26,212 nucleotides of DNA from CAYUCJ01 sp049282265 (GTDB lineage Bacteria > Desulfobacterota > DSM-4660 > Desulfatiglandales > Desulfatiglandaceae): assembly GCA_049282265.1 (NCBI GenBank), contig JBAPTR010000035.1, positions 1 to 26,212 on the forward strand. The letters run 5' to 3'. Positions 23,223-26,212 of the stretch are shown here, piece after piece. The translations under genes and the position numbers were made by a program. Within the stretch, counting starts at the first letter, position 1. Each line of letters opens with the position of its first letter. Below the pieces are notes generated by a model. It was given only the letters and a program-made list of their open reading frames with translations, searched no databases and had not been told where the DNA came from.

Positions 23223-24044
23223 TTACCAGATCACCTTGCCGCTGAACATGGTGCTTTCAATGGGCTTTTCTTCAAGCGCCTTCAGGGCGCGCGTGACTGA
23301 CATTCCTTCGTGGACAATCTGGCTCACGGCCTTGATCATGTTTCCCGGTTTCTTGTACTGGAAGACATTTCTGCCCAGGGACATCCCGTAGGCCCCTGCT
23401 TCCATCACCTCGTGGACCATCTGCAACACGTCTTTTTCCCGGGCCTTTTTTTCGCCGCCTATGGCCATCAGGGGGACCGGACAAACAGCCACCACCTCTG
23501 CGAAGGCCTCTCCGGAAACAGTGAACGGCACTCTGACCAGGTCAGCTCCCAGTTCCGCGCCGATCCTGGCGGCGCGCATCAGGTTCTTGAGCTGTTTTTC
23601 CTTATCCTTGTCATGCCCCGGGTCCATGAGGGCCAGAAGGGGCATGCCCCACCTTGCGGCCTCCCTTGAAACCTTCCCGAAAATCCCGAACATCTTTCGT
23701 TCATTCGAATCACCCACAGGAATCCTGATGGATACGGCATCAGCGCCGATAACCACCGCTTCTTCCACGTCCGTTACCAGGGTCTGCTCCTGTTTTTCGG
23801 AAGAAGCAGTCAGGTGTAAAATGAGACCGATGTCTTTTCCGGTGCGGCGGTGGGCTGCCGCCACGATACCCTTGTGCAGGATCACCCCGTTTGCGCCGCC
23901 CAGGGCCATGGTATCAATGGCGTTTTTGATGTCCCTGATGCCTGCAATGGGCCCCATGCCCACGCCATGAATCAGGGGAATCATGACGGTCTTGTGCGTA
24001 TTCCTGTTCATGATTCGTTCCATTCGAATCCTTTTCCCTAACAT
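23223..24044 (-). CDS. ADH-synthase-like paralogue lacking catalytic residues
   Basis: The 273-residue protein is plainly homologous along its full length to the ADH synthase encoded downstream (shared GGANGVILHKG, WGMPLLAL, AARIGAELGAD, SLGRNVFQ). At the three catalytic positions it has Ile25 (PLIHG instead of PMDHG), Asp141 (LMDPGH instead of MIYPRG) and Arg171 (LVRVPF instead of VVKVSY). Loss of the Schiff-base lysine makes aldolase chemistry by the known mechanism unlikely. The frame is intact with a good ribosome site (GGGAGG, eight bases), so it is probably expressed. It may be a regulatory or structural partner of the active copy, or may have a new activity. It lies between aroC and leader peptide 2. 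Confidence 0.88.
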   Translation of the reverse strand: MLGKRIRMERIMNRNTHKTVMIPLIHGVGMGPIAGIRDIKNAIDTMALGGANGVILHKGIVAAAHRRTGKDIGLILHLTASSEKQEQTLVTDVEEAVVIGADAVSIRIPVGDSNERKMFGIFGKVSREAARWGMPLLALMDPGHDKDKEKQLKNLMRAARIGAELGADLVRVPFTVSGEAFAEVVAVCPVPLMAIGGEKKAREKDVLQMVHEVMEAGAYGMSLGRNVFQYKKPGNMIKAVSQIVHEGMSVTRALKALEEKPIESTMFSGKVIW

Positions 24045-24070
24045 TTTTACACCTCCCTGATGAAATGCGT

Positions 24071-25135
24071 TTAAAACTGCTGAACCCTCATGGATCGGGA
24101 CCTCAACAGGTGGTCCGCCATCACTATGGCCACCATGGCCTCGAGGACCGGCACGATACGCGGAATGGCGCTGGTGTCGTACCGGCCTGTCAACTTCAGG
24201 GATGCCGGCCTGCCCTGACGGTCGATGGTCTTCTGTTCTTTGGCAATGGATGGGATCGGCTTCACCGCAGCCCGGAGGACGATTTCATCTCCGTTGGATA
24301 TGCCGCCCAGAATCCCCCCTGCGTTATTGGAGGCAAACCCGGAAGGCGTGATGGGATCATTGTTTTCTGATCCCAGGCGTCCCGCCGCCTCAAAGCCTGC
24401 ACCCACTTCCACTCCCTTGACGGCGCCAACCGACATGAGGGCTCTTGCAAGATCGGCGTCCAGCCTGGAAAAGACCGGTTCCCCAAGGCCCGTCGGGCAG
24501 CCTGAAACGCGAACCTCTGCGATCCCGCCGATGGAATCGCCGTCATCCCTGGCCCGTTGAAGTGCCCTTTCCATCTCTTCCACTGCATTGGGATCGGGAC
24601 AAAAAAAGGCGTTGCTCTCCGCGGCTCTCCTATCCATTTTCGACGCGCGGATCCCGCCCAGCGCCGTGGTAAAGCCCTTTATGAAAATCCCTTCGGCTTC
24701 GAGTATCTTCCTTGCCACCACCCCGGCCGCTACACGGGCTGCCGTCTCCCTTGCCGATGACCGGCCGCCCCCGCGGGGATCCACATGGCCATATTTCTTC
24801 TCGTAGGTAAAATCGGCATGTCCCGGCCGATAGAGGTTCCTAAGAATCTCGTAGGGCTGGCTGTCCACGTCGCGGTTCGCAATCAGGAGGCCCAGGGGAG
24901 CCCCGGTGGTCTTACCCTCAAAAACCCCGCAAAAAATCTCCACACGGTCCAGTTCCTCCCGCGGCGTATCAAAGGGGCGGGTTCCGGGCCGGCGTCTCTC
25001 CATTTCAAAGACAAAATCGTCCTCGGAAATGGTGATCCCGGACGGACACCCGTCGATCACCGCGCCGAGGCCGTGGCCATGGGATTCCCCAAAGGTCGTC
25101 ACCCTGAAAAGCTCTCCGATACTATTTCCCGCCAT
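24071..25135 (-). CDS. aroC: Chorismate synthase
   Basis: The 354-residue FMN-dependent enzyme converts EPSP to chorismate, the branch point for Phe, Tyr and Trp. Signatures are GESHGHGLGAVIDGCPSG at the N-terminus, RRRPG, GHADFTYEKKYG, DPRGGGRSSARETA and a C-terminal AGGILGGISNGDEI with the FMN-site basic and polar residues. The start at 25135 is preceded by GGAG seven bases upstream and matches the family N-terminus. The frame runs nine codons further up but has no support. It overlaps the aroK end by 14 bases, so translation is coupled. Confidence 0.97.
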   Translation of the reverse strand: MAGNSIGELFRVTTFGESHGHGLGAVIDGCPSGITISEDDFVFEMERRRPGTRPFDTPREELDRVEIFCGVFEGKTTGAPLGLLIANRDVDSQPYEILRNLYRPGHADFTYEKKYGHVDPRGGGRSSARETAARVAAGVVARKILEAEGIFIKGFTTALGGIRASKMDRRAAESNAFFCPDPNAVEEMERALQRARDDGDSIGGIAEVRVSGCPTGLGEPVFSRLDADLARALMSVGAVKGVEVGAGFEAAGRLGSENNDPITPSGFASNNAGGILGGISNGDEIVLRAAVKPIPSIAKEQKTIDRQGRPASLKLTGRYDTSAIPRIVPVLEAMVAIVMADHLLRSRSMRVQQF

Positions 25136-25667
25136 GAATCTGCTCCAGTTTCCTCTCTTCAAATGCCTTCACGATCTCCCCGGCTGCCTCATCCAGAGAA
25201 ATCCGCGTGGTATCAATCGTAAAATCCGCGGCCCCTTCATAGAGCGGCGCCCTCTCCTCCAGGACGGGCCCGATCTCCTCTTGGGGGCACCGGCCTGTCA
25301 GTGACGGCCTGAAACGTTCCGCGCGCTCCTCCGCTTCCATCCTCCCTTCCAGCGTTTCAGGAGTAGCATTCAGCCACACAACCCAGCCATTCTCTCTGAG
25401 TTTTCGCATATTTTCTTCATTCAGGGCCACGCCGCCACCCGTGGCAATCACCTGTCGGTCACGTTTTGCCAGAACCGCGACCGCCCTCCGTTCCTCCAGA
25501 CGAAAGTGGTCCCATCCCTCCTCTGCAACGAGCCTCTCAACTGATTTGCCGGCAAGTCCTTCCACATAACCGTCGGTATCACAAAATCCCATGGACAGCT
25601 TGCGTGCCAGGAGTTTGCCGACCTGTGTCTTTCCGCTGCACCGGTATCCGATCAAAATGATGTTCAT
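25122..25667 (-). CDS. aroK: Shikimate kinase
   Basis: The 181-residue P-loop kinase phosphorylates shikimate with ATP. Walker A is GYRCSGKT (7-14), the DTD shikimate/Mg motif follows, then FRLEER with the shikimate-binding Arg, the ATGGG loop, and the RP segment of the lid (FRPSLTGR). The start was placed at the ATG at 25667. The frame is open to 25742, but the extra 25 codons would overlap the attenuator terminator and the end of leader peptide 1. This is the first enzyme gene of the aromatic operon, with its start only about 13 bases after the terminator T-run. Confidence 0.95.
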   Translation of the reverse strand: MNIILIGYRCSGKTQVGKLLARKLSMGFCDTDGYVEGLAGKSVERLVAEEGWDHFRLEERRAVAVLAKRDRQVIATGGGVALNEENMRKLRENGWVVWLNATPETLEGRMEAEERAERFRPSLTGRCPQEEIGPVLEERAPLYEGAADFTIDTTRISLDEAAGEIVKAFEERKLEQIHGGK

Positions 25668-25680
25668 AGCACCATAGACC

Positions 25681-25715
25681 AAAAAAAAGCCGTGGGCTCC
25701 TTCCGCCCACGGCTT
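25681..25715 (-). terminator. Attenuator terminator before aroK
   Basis: On the minus strand AAGCCGTGGGC and GCCCACGGCTT form a 9-11 bp stem with a small GGAAGGA loop, followed by eight T. The 5' arm CCGTGGGCGGA (25712-25702) is complementary over 11 continuous pairs, counting two G-U, to TCCGCCTATGG (25754-25744) at the end of leader peptide 1. This gives a mutually exclusive antiterminator. Confidence 0.92.
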
Positions 25716-25738
25716 GAAATGGTCAAACGAGACACCCA

Positions 25739-25810
25739 TCAAACCATAGGCGGACTGGTCCCCCAGTAATAAAAATAGAGATTCCGCCGCGTCTGAATGT
25801 GTCCTATCAT
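25739..25810 (-). CDS. Aromatic leader peptide 1 (attenuator)
   Basis: This 23-codon frame reads MIGHIQTRRN, then LYFYYWGTSPPMV and TGA. Tyr, Phe, Tyr, Tyr and Trp are consecutive codons. GGCGGA at 25788-25783 (in the Arg-Arg-Asn codons just before the aromatic run) can pair with TCCGCC at the Pro codons, which can instead pair with the terminator 5' arm. The peptide ending and RNA sequence CTGGGGGACC(A/G)GTCCGCC are shared with leader 2. No strong Shine-Dalgarno is visible (GGGTTGA upstream). A sigma-70 promoter lies about 30 bases upstream of the start. The expected role is control of the whole operon by the supply of charged aromatic tRNAs. Confidence 0.88.
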   Translation of the reverse strand: MIGHIQTRRNLYFYYWGTSPPMV

Positions 25811-25845
25811 ATTTTTCAACCCATATTCTGTCAATCTTTCAGTCC

Positions 25846-25874
25846 TGTTTATGGGTTTAGACCTTCAATGTCAA
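25846..25874 (-). promoter_or_regulatory. Sigma-70 promoter of the aromatic operon
   Basis: On the minus strand a perfect -35 TTGACA (25874-25869) is followed after exactly 17 bases by TAAACA (25851-25846). Transcription would begin near 25839, about 30 bases before leader peptide 1. The region upstream is AT-rich, then the inverted-repeat element begins at 25910. Confidence 0.7.
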
Positions 25875-25909
25875 GCAATAAATGAATTTTGTTTTTGACA
25901 AAATTTTTC

Positions 25910-26212
25910 TTCCTATCCATCATTGATGGAATCGTAAAAAGTCCGTCCGTGGACATTTTACTGACGAAAACCAAAAAGTGTGATTTTCGGTTTTCTTACA
26001 AATCAAAGGGTTGCGATGCACCCCATTGATTTATGTGCCCGTCCATGGGCACCATGATGACTTCCAACGAAGTCGTCTCATCCGCCGGAGTCAAGGAGCA
26101 GGGCGTGAGGGTCTGAAAAAGAGTGTCAGGTTCGGCTCCTCTTCGTACCTCATAGGCTGCCGCTCGCGGCATCAACCTTGCTTTTTACGATTCCATCAAT
26201 GATGGATAGGAA
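25910..26212. repeat. MITE-like element, copy A, with perfect 32-bp terminal inverted repeats
   Basis: Bases 25910-25941 are the exact reverse complement of 26181-26212, where the window ends, so the inverted repeat may extend further. The interior is a string of small perfect hairpins: GAAAACC/GGTTTTC (25966-25995), AAATCAA/TTGATTT enclosing GGGT/ACCC (26000-26032), GTGCCC/GGGCAC (26035-26052) and GACTTC/GAAGTC (26059-26074). The shared 3' module follows at 26113-26172 and includes GCCGC/GCGGC. There is no transposase and no convincing protein. This pattern fits a non-autonomous mobile element or a structured RNA repeat. Confidence 0.85.

Noticed and set aside
25668..25742. Longer aroK start at 25742
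   Set aside because: The extra codons cover the terminator hairpin and overlap leader peptide 1. Shikimate kinase homology starts at MNIILIGY.
26011..26202. Short plus-strand frame in repeat copy A whose peptide resembles frames in copies B and C
   Set aside because: The similarity follows from the DNA repeat itself; no shared start codon or ribosome site supports translation.

Overview
The window looks like chromosomal DNA from a Desulfobacterota (deltaproteobacterial) anaerobe, probably a sulfate reducer or a relative. This is inferred from gene content: an archaeal-type start to the shikimate pathway, a GcvT-SHMT fusion, a ParB-like serine-kinase homologue, single-domain asparaginase, and interspersed structured repeats. 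No rRNA, tRNA, CRISPR array, phage or transposase gene was seen. Most genes are housekeeping; the interest lies in how they are regulated and in several enzymes with altered catalytic residues.

Left part (1-12.5 kb). An ECF sigma factor and its membrane-anchored zinc-finger anti-sigma factor are encoded on the minus strand, after a MoaD/ThiS-like small protein with an unusual three-residue tail. GlnRS is on the plus strand and converges on an MscS-type channel. Next is a tight minus-strand cluster with a serine/glycine theme: a GcvT-SHMT fusion, a ParB-like protein resembling ADP-dependent serine kinases, and a double-ACT SerB-like protein whose HAD motifs are degenerate. A PTS IIA/PtsN-like protein and a MATE exporter form a plus-strand pair with a 4-base overlap.

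Middle (12.5-17.1 kb). This stretch carries decay scars: a truncated DUF6398-like gene with an in-frame amber codon butted against the C-terminal stub of a permease, and an agmatinase-family gene that has lost its catalytic centre. Between them lies an intact polar amino-acid ABC transporter (binding protein, stem-loop, permease, ATPase). A one-domain asparaginase follows, converging on aroA with overlapping stop codons.

Right part (17.1-26.2 kb). An aromatic biosynthesis operon runs on the minus strand: promoter, leader peptide 1, terminator, aroK, aroC, ADH-synthase-like paralogue 1, leader peptide 2, terminator, ADH synthase 2, tyrA, repeat, 3-dehydroquinate synthase II, aroD, aroE, aroA. 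Only the ATP- and NADPH-dependent late steps are of standard bacterial type; the first two are of the archaeal (aspartate-semialdehyde) type. Both leader peptides carry a run of Tyr/Phe/Trp codons and the shared ending WGT(G/S)PP. The RNA that encodes this ending is complementary to the 5' arm of the following terminator, so each unit has all the parts of a classical ribosome-mediated attenuator that would respond to aromatic amino acids. The internal attenuator places the catalytically intact ADH synthase under its own control. Its upstream paralogue lacks all three expected catalytic residues. Three copies (plus one possible fragment) of a structured interspersed repeat lie in and around this operon, one of them bounded by perfect 32-bp inverted repeats at the right edge of the window.
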